64,000 bases of DNA from CAVVEC01 sp963747105 (GTDB taxonomy: Bacteria > Acidobacteriota > Terriglobia > Terriglobales > Acidobacteriaceae), in assembly GCA_963747105.1 (NCBI GenBank), contig CAVVEC010000016.1, forward strand, positions 558,001 through 622,000, in the 5' to 3' direction. Below, in pieces: positions 24,752 to 33,349 of this stretch. A model generated the notes under the pieces. That model had not been told where the DNA came from. It ran no database searches and saw nothing but the letters and a program-made list of their open reading frames with translations. Made by a program: the position numbers and the translations under genes. Position 1 is the first letter of the stretch. Every line of letters begins with the position of its first letter.

Positions 24752-25984
24752 TCAATGAGGGGTGAGCTTGAACACAGTGCCAGATCCGTTTCCAACGCAG
24801 CGAATGCATGAAGCGCTTTCGCCGCCGTCGGATGTTGTCCCATAAAGATTGCCCTCAATATCCCGCAGTAAACCGGCAAGCGGGGAGAAACCATCCTCCA
24901 GAGCAAACTGATGCAACAGGATGGCCTTGGTGACCTTGCCTGTCGTGATCATGAACACTGTTCCACCCTCGCCCTCGGTGGTGCCATAGAGATTCCCCGC
25001 AGCGTCCTGAACCAAACGGGCGTGGGGCTCGTGTGAGCGAAGAGGTGTGGGCAACATGGTCTCCTTTCCCGCCGTGTCGATTTTGTAGACCGCGCCACCA
25101 CCATAAGACCCGCCGATCCAGGTGGTCCCATAAAGGTTGCCTGCTTTGTCCCGGATCAAGCTCGCATAGGGCAACCCACCGTCGCCTGAGCCTACAGTGA
25201 ATCTGTGTAGTACGGTCTCCTTGCCGTGCTTATCCACTTTGAACACCGTCCCGCAGCCGGGAAAGTAGGCGTTGCATCCTGTTCCGCCGCCATTTAAGGT
25301 CGTGCCATAGAGATTTCCAGCAGCGTCCACAACCAAACCCGCGCAGGGGTAAGCGCCGTCTGGCTGGCCAGCAAAGCTGTACAACACTCTCTCGTTGCCA
25401 TGTTTATCTAACTTAAATACAGTTCCCAGGTTCGAGGTTCCGCCCCCTGTGGTGGTGCCGTATAAAGTTCCAGCTGCATCTTGAACCAAAGCTGCGTAAG
25501 GCCACGCTCCGTCCTCAGGATTATTGAAGCTGTGCAACACAGTCTCCTTGCCCGTCTTATCCACTTTGAATACCACGCCTAAGCTAACACCAACGCCGCC
25601 CTGCTGAGTGGTACCGTAGAGGTTTCCTTCCGCGTCGCGAATCACACCTGCTTGCGGAAATCCTCCATCTTCCCCATCGCCGAAGCTATACAGCGCTGTC
25701 TCGTTGCCGTTGGTATCCACCTTAAACACGGTTCCGTATCCGGACGTGCCGCCGCCCCATGTCGTGCCGTAGAGATTACCGTTCTCGTCCAGAACCAAAT
25801 CTCCCAGGGGAGTTCGGCCATCTGGGGTGTTCGTAAAGGTGTGAAGTACCGTGAAAGTCTGCGCTTGCGCCGATTGGGCCGTAACCAGACCTAACCCAGG
25901 CACGACTAGCAATGCCAGCGCGGCACTCGCAGTTCCCGGACGTATCCTCGATATCCAGCCCCGATGCTGGACTGAGTTCGTCAT
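24752..25984 (-). CDS. GloVer-repeat (TIGR03803-type) secreted protein, full length
   Basis: 410 residues from ATG 25984 (MTNSVQHRGW). A signal peptide ends near AQSAQAQ, followed by about nine ~37-residue repeats of the form A-G-N-L-Y-G-T-T...G-G-T-V-F-K-x-D...L-x-S-F. The likely fold is a secreted beta-propeller; the function is not established. The last repeat has a CIRCVGNGSG insertion with two cysteines. It is divergently oriented to the propeller operon at 26134, with ~150 bp between them. Confidence 0.85.
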   Translation of the reverse strand: MTNSVQHRGWISRIRPGTASAALALLVVPGLGLVTAQSAQAQTFTVLHTFTNTPDGRTPLGDLVLDENGNLYGTTWGGGTSGYGTVFKVDTNGNETALYSFGDGEDGGFPQAGVIRDAEGNLYGTTQQGGVGVSLGVVFKVDKTGKETVLHSFNNPEDGAWPYAALVQDAAGTLYGTTTGGGTSNLGTVFKLDKHGNERVLYSFAGQPDGAYPCAGLVVDAAGNLYGTTLNGGGTGCNAYFPGCGTVFKVDKHGKETVLHRFTVGSGDGGLPYASLIRDKAGNLYGTTWIGGSYGGGAVYKIDTAGKETMLPTPLRSHEPHARLVQDAAGNLYGTTEGEGGTVFMITTGKVTKAILLHQFALEDGFSPLAGLLRDIEGNLYGTTSDGGESASCIRCVGNGSGTVFKLTPH

Positions 25985-26133
25985 AATTGTCTCCCTGCTA
26001 AACACCAACCATCCTAACCCTCCGGCGCACGAAGTCAACGGAGACTTTCGGCCCCTCCGAGGGACCTCGGACCCCGATTGACACCCGACCCGGAGAGGGC
26101 GACAATGATGCCGCCCGCCTGAGGTACAAAACT

Positions 26134-27135
26134 ATGAAACACACAACGATTGGAACTTCGCTGGTATTGCTGGTCCTGCTTGCTGCGAGCCTAATTCCGG
26201 GACGAGCGCAAGAAGCCAGCGTGCCAACACAACAGCCTGGCAACGCCCCGCCGCCAGCGAACCCGCTCAAGGTGGCGCTGTTGAAGTGGTATGCGGCTAA
26301 CCAGACGACCAGCTTCAAAGTCGGCAAGGAGCCGTACGGCGTAGCTTTTGATGGCGCGAACATGTGGGTGGCCAACAATGGCGACGGCAGCGTGAGCAAG
26401 CTGCGGGCGAGCGACGGCGCTGAGGTAGGTACTTTCGCAGTCGCCCACCCATTCGGCGTGGCGTTCGACGGAGCGAATGTTTGGGTGACTAACAGCAACC
26501 CAGGGGGCAATTCTGTGACGAAGCTGCGGGCGAGCGACGGCAAGCACTTGGGTGTATTCACGGTCGGCAACCTGCCGTATTTCCCGGCTTTCGACGGGCA
26601 GAACGTCTGGGTGCCGAACTTCCAGGACGGCACGGTAAGCAAACTACGGGCGAGCGACGGCGTGACTCTAGGTACCTTCACGGTGGCGGCCGCTCCGATC
26701 GCGGTTGCGTGCGAAGGAGGGGATATCTGGGTAACCAGTTACCTGAATTACACGAACAATCTGACCAAGCTCCGGGGGAAAGACGGCAAGGTGCTAGGGT
26801 CTTTCCGCGTCGGCAATGGTCCCGTGGGTGTGGCGTTTGACGGGGCGAATGTCTGGGTAGCGAGCCAGAACGGCACGGTTGCGAAGCTCCGGGCTAGAGA
26901 TGGTGAGAAGCTGGGTACCTTTAAGCTTCCCGGCACGCCCTCGCCCTATGGAATAGCTTTTGACGGGGCAGATATTTGGGTAACCGCGCAGGCTGCCATG
27001 GCGGAGCTAAGACCCAGCGATGGCGCGCTATTGGGAGTGTTTTCCGTCCCTGGTCTGCTGCCAACTTGGGTGGCATTCGATGGTGCGAACATTTGGGTGA
27101 CGATATTCGACAAGAACCGCGTTGCCAAAATGTAG
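26134..27135 (+). CDS. Secreted seven-bladed beta-propeller protein, paralogue B
   Basis: 333 residues: signal peptide MKHTTIGTSLVLLVLLAASLIPGRAQ, then PPANPLKVALLKWYAANQTTSFKVG and seven blades of the type G-V-A-F-D-G-A-N-x-W-V...V-x-K-L-R-A-S-D-G. Blade 4 has a slightly altered core (VACEGGDIW...KLRGKDGK), a variation also found in blade 4 of paralogue C. First gene of a probable operon with 27215, 28208 and 28912. The leader GAGGTACAAxACTATG is shared with paralogue C, showing recent duplication. Confidence 0.87.
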   Translation: MKHTTIGTSLVLLVLLAASLIPGRAQEASVPTQQPGNAPPPANPLKVALLKWYAANQTTSFKVGKEPYGVAFDGANMWVANNGDGSVSKLRASDGAEVGTFAVAHPFGVAFDGANVWVTNSNPGGNSVTKLRASDGKHLGVFTVGNLPYFPAFDGQNVWVPNFQDGTVSKLRASDGVTLGTFTVAAAPIAVACEGGDIWVTSYLNYTNNLTKLRGKDGKVLGSFRVGNGPVGVAFDGANVWVASQNGTVAKLRARDGEKLGTFKLPGTPSPYGIAFDGADIWVTAQAAMAELRPSDGALLGVFSVPGLLPTWVAFDGANIWVTIFDKNRVAKM

Positions 27136-27214
27136 CGCCGCCTGAATCTCTTAGCCGCACTACAAATTCGAGAATGTAGGCTACGGGCAGTCTCCCTGAG
27201 GGAGGTACAAGACC

Positions 27215-28186
27215 ATGAAACGAGTAGTAATCGGGATTGTCTTGATGTTGGTAGTTCTGTCCGTCGCGAGTTTGATGCCGGGGCGGGGGCAAGAACCAAG
27301 TGCGCCCCCGAAGGGCGGCGGTGCTCCGCATGCAAACCCACTGAAGGTGGCGTTGCTGAAGTGGTATGCGGCCAATCAGACGACCCGTTTTCCAGTCGGT
27401 AGCCAACCTTACGGGGTTGCCTTTGACGGAGAGAACATTTGGACGGCGAACTACGGGGATGGCACGGTGAGCAAGATCCGTACGAGTGACGGCAAGAACC
27501 TCGGAACGTTTTCAGTCGGTGCCAGCTATGGCGTGGCCTTTGATGGAGCCAACATTTGGGTTACGGATTATCAGAACAAAGTGACTAAGCTGCGGGCCAG
27601 CGACGGCAAGGTACTTGGCGATTTTGGCGCTGGCAATACACCTTGGTGGCTGGCTTTTGACGGGGAAAACATCTGGGTGGCGAACTACGGCAGCAACAGC
27701 GTAACCAAGTTGCGGGCGAGCGACGGCAAGAGCCTAGGCTCCTTCACGGTCGGGGGAGCGCCGATTGGCGTCGCCTGCGAGAACGGCAACGTCTGGGTGA
27801 CGAACTACAGCGACGCCACCGTGACTAAGCTTCGCGGAAAAGATGGTAAGACGCTGGGCACTTTCAATGTCCAGGGGGACCCTATCGGCGTTGCTTTTGA
27901 CGGAGCAAATATTTGGGTTGCGAACAATGGGTATGGCTCGGTAAGCAAGCTGCGTGCAAGCGACGGAGCCAGCCTCGGCACGTTCAATATCGGTGGGACG
28001 CCGTTTGGAATCGCCTTCGACGGAAGTAACATCTGGGTGGCGGACTCCCCAAGTGTAATTGAACTGAGACCAAGCGACGGGGCCGTTCTGAATACATTCC
28101 TTGTTCTTGGCGAACCTGGCGGTGTGGCCTTCGATGGAGCGAATATCTGGATAACGCTGCTCAGCAATAGTGTTTCTAAAATGTAG
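27215..28186 (+). CDS. Secreted seven-bladed beta-propeller protein, paralogue C
   Basis: 323 residues. Signal peptide (MKRVVIGIVLMLVVLSVASLMPGRGQE), conserved linker, then seven ~40-residue blades, the fourth again in the VACENGNVW...KLRGKDGK form. It follows paralogue B by 79 bp with the same leader (GGAGGTACAAGACCATG). The next gene begins 21 bp after its stop, so transcription is probably shared. Propellers of this type are thought to mediate protein or sugar binding at the surface; no ligand is indicated. Confidence 0.87.
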   Translation: MKRVVIGIVLMLVVLSVASLMPGRGQEPSAPPKGGGAPHANPLKVALLKWYAANQTTRFPVGSQPYGVAFDGENIWTANYGDGTVSKIRTSDGKNLGTFSVGASYGVAFDGANIWVTDYQNKVTKLRASDGKVLGDFGAGNTPWWLAFDGENIWVANYGSNSVTKLRASDGKSLGSFTVGGAPIGVACENGNVWVTNYSDATVTKLRGKDGKTLGTFNVQGDPIGVAFDGANIWVANNGYGSVSKLRASDGASLGTFNIGGTPFGIAFDGSNIWVADSPSVIELRPSDGAVLNTFLVLGEPGGVAFDGANIWITLLSNSVSKM

Positions 28187-28207
28187 AGCGCCTTGAAGGA
28201 GGACTTC

Positions 28208-28915
28208 ATGCAACGTTCCCGGACACCCTCGAACCTTTCCGAATCACTCCATCAGCGGCTCAACTCGTATGCGCTGGCGGCAAGTGCGGCGGGGGTGAGC
28301 GTATTGGCGCTGGTGCAGCCAGCTAAGGGAAGGATCGTATACACGGCAACGCATCACACGATTGGCAAGAACAGCCATTACAAATTCGATCTCAACCACG
28401 ACGGAAAAACCGACTTTGTCCTTTCAAACCACTATTTTTGCGGCACAGACAATTGCTGGTCGGCTCTTTTCGCAACACCGAAGGATGCTCATGTTGTCGC
28501 GGGTCCTAGCACCGGAGGTGGGTTCGATTGGGCTTATGGGCTTCGCCTCGGCGATCGTATTGGCCCAAATGATCACTTTTCGGCCCTCTACCTTTTGATT
28601 GCCACTAATGGCTCTTGCTGGGGAGGCGCCTGGTGCAACGTTGCACACCGCTATTTGGGACTGCGCTTCGAGGTTCATCAGCAAACGCATTACGGGTGGG
28701 CGAGGCTAAGTGTAGAGGCAAGTCCTAACATTAAGGCGGTTCTCACCGGCTACGCCTACGAGACCGTCCCGAATAAGCCCATCATCGCAGGCAAGACTCA
28801 CGGGAAGGATGTCATCACCCTCGAACCAGCCAGTCTCGGCCATCTGGCGCGAGGAGCTTCTGGGATTGCAGCTTGGTGCAGAACAAAGCGAATATCTTCT
28901 GAGGAGGGCTTTTGA
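28208..28915 (+). CDS. Exported protein with the acidobacterial 'LNSYALAASAAG' N-terminus
   Basis: 235 residues from ATG 28208 with AAGGAGG 5 bp upstream. The N-terminus LHQRLNSYALAASAAGVSVLALVQPAKGRIVYT is a recognisable signal-like segment that recurs in the damaged gene at 59881. It continues HYKFDLNHDGKTDFVLS, a calcium-binding-like D-x-N-x-D-G loop as in FG-GAP proteins, then HYGWARLSVEAS and GYAYETVPNKPIIAGK. The function is unknown, but it is exported. The stop overlaps the next start (TTGA), so it is coupled to the FG-GAP gene. Confidence 0.75.
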   Translation: MQRSRTPSNLSESLHQRLNSYALAASAAGVSVLALVQPAKGRIVYTATHHTIGKNSHYKFDLNHDGKTDFVLSNHYFCGTDNCWSALFATPKDAHVVAGPSTGGGFDWAYGLRLGDRIGPNDHFSALYLLIATNGSCWGGAWCNVAHRYLGLRFEVHQQTHYGWARLSVEASPNIKAVLTGYAYETVPNKPIIAGKTHGKDVITLEPASLGHLARGASGIAAWCRTKRISSEEGF

Positions 28916-30051
28916 AAGCCGCACAGATATTCGGAGCAGGTGGCTGCATTTTGTTCTTGATGTTGAGTATTCCGCCTGCTGTTCTTGCTAAGGCATTTGG
29001 TCCGCCCAAGGCCTATCCGGCCGGCATGAAGCCGGAAAGCGTAGCGACGGCAGATTTCAATCACGACGGCAAGTTGGATCTTGCGGTCGTAGACTCCGGC
29101 AATCAAGTCAGCATTTTACTCGGCAATGGCGACGGTACATTTCAACCTCCAAGGAAGTACGCGGTCGGACAGGGCACCGACCTCATTGACGTTGGCGTGG
29201 GTGACTTCAACGAGGACGGCAATCTTGATGTCGTCGTGACCGTGTCGCTGGTCGGTACCAATGGAGGAACTATCGCCTTGTTGCTCGGGAATGGCGATGG
29301 CACGTTCAGGCGGGCAAAGTACATTGACGCGGGGAACAGTCCGGTATCTGTAGCTGTCGCTGATTTGAACGGGGACCACCATCTGGATCTCTGGGTGGGA
29401 GGAAATGGCAGTAGCAGTGTACTGCTGGGGAGAGGAGATGGCACGTTTGGTTCCCCAACTTTCTACAGCGTTTTCTCGGGCTCCTTCGGGGTGGCGATCA
29501 GTGACTTTAACGGCGATGGGAAGCTAGATGCGGCTGTACCCAGCATAACGGAGAATCTTGTCTACCTGTTTCTGGGCAACGGTGATGGCACATTTCAAGA
29601 AGCGAAGAAGATCGATGTCGGCGCTGACTATCCGTTTTCGGTTGTCGCAGCAGACTTCAACCAGGATGGCAAGATGGATCTGGCCGTGTCGGATTCTGCC
29701 AGCGACGCCGTGAGTGTCTTGCTCGGCAATGGCGATGGGACATTTCAAACTCCCTCCCTTGCCTACGGTGGCGTTTCCCCAGGCGCACTAAAAGCCGCGA
29801 AGATTTATGCTGGCGGGAAGCTAGATATCGTGGTTGCTGATGCCGGAGACTCTTCAGGCCAAGGAGGCGGTGTCGTCTTGCTCCGAGGAAATGGCGATGG
29901 CACCTTCGGATTCGCGGGGCATTTTCGAGCGGGAAAGAGCCCAACCGACGTGGCCGTGGGGCGGTTCAATGCGGACAAGAAATTAGACTTGGTGGTTTCC
30001 GATTGGGGAGGAGACACTGTCAGCATTCTGCTGAACACCACAAAAAGGTAG
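28912..30051 (+). CDS. Secreted FG-GAP/VCBS repeat protein
   Basis: 379 residues from TTG 28912, with AGGAGG at 28902-28907. A signal peptide (GCILFLMLSIPPAVLA) is followed by about seven repeats of V-A-x-A-D-F-N-x-D-G-K-L-D-L-A-V...S-V-L-L-G-N-G-D-G-T-F, the calcium-binding FG-GAP/VCBS blade of integrin-like propellers. The frame overlaps the previous gene by 4 bp. It is probably a secreted or surface adhesion-type propeller. Confidence 0.88.
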   Translation: MKAAQIFGAGGCILFLMLSIPPAVLAKAFGPPKAYPAGMKPESVATADFNHDGKLDLAVVDSGNQVSILLGNGDGTFQPPRKYAVGQGTDLIDVGVGDFNEDGNLDVVVTVSLVGTNGGTIALLLGNGDGTFRRAKYIDAGNSPVSVAVADLNGDHHLDLWVGGNGSSSVLLGRGDGTFGSPTFYSVFSGSFGVAISDFNGDGKLDAAVPSITENLVYLFLGNGDGTFQEAKKIDVGADYPFSVVAADFNQDGKMDLAVSDSASDAVSVLLGNGDGTFQTPSLAYGGVSPGALKAAKIYAGGKLDIVVADAGDSSGQGGGVVLLRGNGDGTFGFAGHFRAGKSPTDVAVGRFNADKKLDLVVSDWGGDTVSILLNTTKR

Positions 30052-30203
30052 AGGGAACATTGACGCCAATAATCCGGTCTCGCGGCTTGGCGCAGAATAA
30101 ACTCGGTCGCGGCTACGCACTAGCACGGGAGGATCGATCTTCGACCGAGGTTTAAGGAAAACTCAGTGACAGCGGAGTAGTATTACCCTCAAGGCGGGTT
30201 CCC

Positions 30204-30464
30204 ATGCCCCAAGATTTGCGAAGAACCTGGCAGCACTTCGCCAAAGCCGCCATTCAGGAACAGGACCCCGCGAAGCTCACGCCCCTAATCGAACAGCTTT
30301 ACCGCGCCTTGGAAGAGAATCCGTCGGAAGAGAATGCAGGGGAAGCGCAACCAGAGGTGCCGCCTAGGAAACGTCCGAAATCAGAGAACTCTGCTTCCAT
30401 GCGTAGGTCCTGTCTGCCGGAACCGAAGGGAATTCCTCGTCGCAAAAAACGGGTTAGCACCTAG
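30204..30464 (+). CDS. Small charged protein, acidobacterial 'LRRTWQHFAK' type
   Basis: 86 residues: MPQDLRRTWQHFAKAAIQEQDPAKLTPLIEQLYRALEENPS forms a two-helix segment seen in many short Acidobacteriota proteins, followed by a proline/lysine-rich tail ending PRRKKRV. No function is known. The start ATG at 30204 is preceded by AAGGCGGG. Confidence 0.55.
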   Translation: MPQDLRRTWQHFAKAAIQEQDPAKLTPLIEQLYRALEENPSEENAGEAQPEVPPRKRPKSENSASMRRSCLPEPKGIPRRKKRVST

Positions 30465-30576
30465 CTTGGGAGACTAGCACTGCAACTCCTTGCACATTGA
30501 CAAACCCAAAACTAGCAATGAAAATTGGCAGCACGTTTCAAGTTCGCCATCCTCGCGGCTTGAACGAGGAGGGAAT

Positions 30577-31929
30577 ATGTCCGACCCTCGGGAGTTCTCT
30601 CGGCCCACCGCTTTCGCCATCGCTTTATTCCTTGCGTGCTTGCTGTTCTCCGGAACGGCCAGCGCCGCGCCTTCCATTACGCTGTCCAAGAAATCCGGGC
30701 CGCCCACGAGCCGAATTCTGGTCTCAGGCCGGGGATTCAAACCCAACGTGGGAGTGGATATTTACTTCGGCACAAAGGATGAGGCGCTCGTTGTCACCAA
30801 CGGCCACGGTGAGTTTGACAACGCAAAGATTCATGCGCCCCGCAGTGCGCGTCCCGGTAAACACTGGGTCACGGCGCTTGAGCGGAATAACGAGAGGCAG
30901 GCCCAGAAGCCCTTTTTGGTGCGTACCAATTGGAGGCAGTTCTACAGGCTGAACATGTTGCGCTTCAATCCGTTTGAGAACGTGCTCAATCCTAAGAACG
31001 TTGGCAACCTCACTTTGAAGTGGGACTACAACACTGGCTATGCTGTGTGGTCCTCACCGGCCTTGGCGAATGGAGTTCTTTACGTCGGAGGGGCCTACGA
31101 CGGCGACACCCTCTTTGCGCTGGACGCCAACATCGGCACCAAGCTCTGGAGCTACACCGCAGGCGCGCAGGTATGGTCCTCGCCAGCCGTGGCGAATGGA
31201 GCGGTCTATTTCGGCTCGGACAAAGTGTACGCTCTAGACGCTCGCACTGGAGTTGAGCTGTGGAGCTTTGCGACTGGCAGCCCCAACTCGCCCGTGGTCA
31301 TGAAGGGAGTAGTGTATATCTCCTCGAATACCAACGTATACGCTCTGGACGCGCGTACTGGCGCCGAGCAATGGAGTTACGCTACCGAAGGGCCAGTCCT
31401 CAATTCGCCCACGGTGGTGGATGGAGTGGTCTATGTCAGTGCGGGTCACGAGCTTGACTACGGCGGCGTAGTGTACGCACTGGATGCGAGCACTGGTACC
31501 AGGCTCTGGGACTACTCCGCTGACAACGCCATCATGGCCTCGCCCACGGTTGCGAACGGCGTCTTGTATTTCGGCTGCTACGACAATAATCTGTACGCGC
31601 TGAACGCCCACACCGGCACCAAACTCTGGAGCTTTCGCACCGGTGATTTCGTGGAATCTTCGCCAGCCGTGGCGAACGGGGTGGTTTACGTCGGGGGTGG
31701 CAATATCGTGTACGCGTTAGATGCCCACACTGGGGTCCAGTTGTGGAGCTACGGCACAGGCAACTTTGTTCCTTCCTCTCCCGCAGTCGCGAATGGGTGG
31801 CTTTATATCGCCTCCTATGACGATAACGTTTACGCCTTCGGTCTGCCCCGTGGTGATGAAGCGAACCACGCACGCCCCGCTCTGAACGCGCTTCGCCCCG
31901 ACTTCAACCTCAAGCTGTCCGAGCGGTGA
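30577..31929 (+). CDS. Secreted PQQ-like beta-propeller protein
   Basis: 450 residues from ATG 30577 (GGAGGGAAT just before), with signal peptide RPTAFAIALFLACLLFSGTASAA. Residues ~25-110 resemble an IPT/Ig-like domain (ITLSKKSGPPTSRILVSGRGF). Then come about eight repeats of the PQQ-enzyme/BamB type: Y-A-L-D-A-x-T-G-x-x-L-W-S-Y...S-S-P-A-V-A-N-G-V-V-Y-V-G. PQQ-binding and catalytic residues cannot be assigned, so a structural propeller is more likely than a dehydrogenase. A piece of a similar gene lies at 34345-34446. Confidence 0.87.
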   Translation: MSDPREFSRPTAFAIALFLACLLFSGTASAAPSITLSKKSGPPTSRILVSGRGFKPNVGVDIYFGTKDEALVVTNGHGEFDNAKIHAPRSARPGKHWVTALERNNERQAQKPFLVRTNWRQFYRLNMLRFNPFENVLNPKNVGNLTLKWDYNTGYAVWSSPALANGVLYVGGAYDGDTLFALDANIGTKLWSYTAGAQVWSSPAVANGAVYFGSDKVYALDARTGVELWSFATGSPNSPVVMKGVVYISSNTNVYALDARTGAEQWSYATEGPVLNSPTVVDGVVYVSAGHELDYGGVVYALDASTGTRLWDYSADNAIMASPTVANGVLYFGCYDNNLYALNAHTGTKLWSFRTGDFVESSPAVANGVVYVGGGNIVYALDAHTGVQLWSYGTGNFVPSSPAVANGWLYIASYDDNVYAFGLPRGDEANHARPALNALRPDFNLKLSER

Positions 31930-31960
31930 CAATACCTGGGGTAGAAACTGTGATCCTTTC

Positions 31961-32170
31961 CTAAGCCGCCTTCTTCTGCCTCGCCCACCTCGCCCGCTGA
32001 GGTGCTGCAATCTTCCGTCTTGTAACCAAGGACAGAGTGGGTTTGGCTCGACTATTCCTCTTCGCCCACCAAACTTTCTTGGTTCGGCTAATCTTCCGTC
32101 GAGCATCGGCGGACATCTTCCAACCACTGCGGGCAGGCTTCGGTCTAGCTCCATTCCGATGATCACTCAC
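31961..32170 (-). CDS. Small basic RRKI/ARW-motif protein, second member
   Basis: 69 residues from GTG 32170: SADARRKISRTKKVWWAKRN and SLVTRRKIAAPQRARWARQK, the same double motif as at 15218. It overlaps the stop of the antitoxin-like gene upstream by GTGA, suggesting coupling. The function is unknown; it is very basic, so nucleic-acid binding is likely. Confidence 0.55.
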   Translation of the reverse strand: MSDHRNGARPKPARSGWKMSADARRKISRTKKVWWAKRNSRAKPTLSLVTRRKIAAPQRARWARQKKAA

Positions 32171-32445
32171 AGACGGTGACCCTCATGGATCAATTGTTTA
32201 ACAGAGATGCCCTGCAAGGGGGTGCGGTTCTTCTCGACAAAGTTGAGCATTTCACGCACAGCATCATCGTGATGGCCGTCGCTGTCACTGGCAAGTGACG
32301 AGCTTTCCTTTTCCCGAAGAGCGACTAGGGCCTTAGCAATCACTTCCTCCGCAGTTCTAAAGTGACCTGCCTTCAGCTCGTCGTTGACGATCCGTTCCTG
32401 TTCGGGAGTCAGATTGATATGCGTGCGCGAACTCCTGCGCCGACG
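32167..32445 (-). pseudogene. CopG/ParD-like antitoxin, frameshifted
   Basis: The minus strand encodes RTHINLTPEQERIVNDELKAGHF, RTAEEVIAKALVALREKE, then AVREMLNFVEKNRTPL, a ribbon-helix-helix type antitoxin. A run of six C (five would keep frame) shifts the reading; in the next frame it ends QGISVKQLIHEGHRL and a stop at 32167, the normal family ending. No start codon is visible upstream, where a stop precedes FDRRRRSS. No toxin gene is adjacent. Confidence 0.65.
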
Positions 32446-32483
32446 ATCAAATCATAGCAGTTTTTCCAGCTATCTACGTGTCT

Positions 32484-32835
32484 CCAGAAAGAGTCCGTCG
32501 GGGATTTGGTCGGCGGCGCAGCGATCGGCCGCCTTTCCGACATGGCGCGGTCCCGAGACCAAGGCCATCTGGCGATACCTGATGCCGACGTTCCTTCATC
32601 AGGACCATTATCGCAGTGGCGCCCAATCGCAGGGGGAATGAGATCGTCTTCCGTCATCGAAATACCATTACATGACCATCTTCGCCCCGCAATACCCGCA
32701 TTAGTTCTTGGGATTGTTCACCCGGACCCCCGCACCGACCCCCTTGACCACGCCAGCAGATCCTCAACGCGGCATTCCGGACCAGAGCATCGACTTTCCA
32801 CGAGCCGCAGAGACCTTTGCCGGTGGGATTAATGA
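32484..32835. repeat. Mosaic of repeats shared with the 4-6 kb locus
   Basis: 32484-32532 equals 4270-4318 (part of the DUF669-like gene) with one mismatch. 32537-32590 is an inverted copy of 5459-5503. 32620-32790 repeats 5600-5790. 32790-32835 repeats 46075-46120. At least four segments with different origins are joined here, so this is recombination debris rather than a simple insertion. Confidence 0.7.
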
Positions 32836-33010
32836 CTCTGAAGAGATTGTGGGGGAAGAGGATGATACCGGAGGTGGGGTTCACGGCTGCACACTCATCA
32901 GCGGAGTTTTCGCCAGATTAGACTTTCCAGGAGCAACTGGGACCATTCCAAATTCAGTCAATAACCTGGGGCAGATCGCCGGCTTCTACGAAACAAAGGC
33001 TCATCCACAA
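32790..33010 (+). pseudogene. HAF-repeat secreted protein, fragment
   Basis: Frame reads ETFAGGINDSEEIVGEEDD, GVFARLDFPGATGTIPNSVNNLGQIAGFYE, the repeats of the 'probable extracellular repeat, HAF family' (alternating I-N-x-x-G-x-I-V-G and F-x-x-L-D-x-P-G). Both ends are missing. Its first bases lie in the dispersed repeat shared with 46075-46130. Confidence 0.65.
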
Positions 33011-33349
33011 GTCGCCTACATAGCGCAGCGCGAAAGCTCCGCTTGCAACACCGGGGGGTTCGTCATTTCATCACACCGAATTGTGATCGCTGTCCTTGTG
33101 AGACGTACCCAAGCCACATAGCTTTGATGCGAGAGTCCCACGACTTTCCCGTTAGAATGTCGGACCCAAGAATTTCCTAAGTAGCTGTATCGGGCGCCGC
33201 CAGACCAGATCCTAGGAACTCGGGAGCCTACATGCCCCTCCCGGATCGAGCCTTGCACCCCGCAGTTATGATGTGCAAATCTTGGTTCGGCGAAACAATC
33301 CAACGGACGGAGGACAATTCTCTGCGACTTCATTACAAGGAGCAAACTG
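33011..33349. other. Stretch without a supported gene
   Basis: No convincing coding sequence. ACAAGGAGCAAACTG at its right end provides the ribosome site for the HAF gene. Confidence 0.45.
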
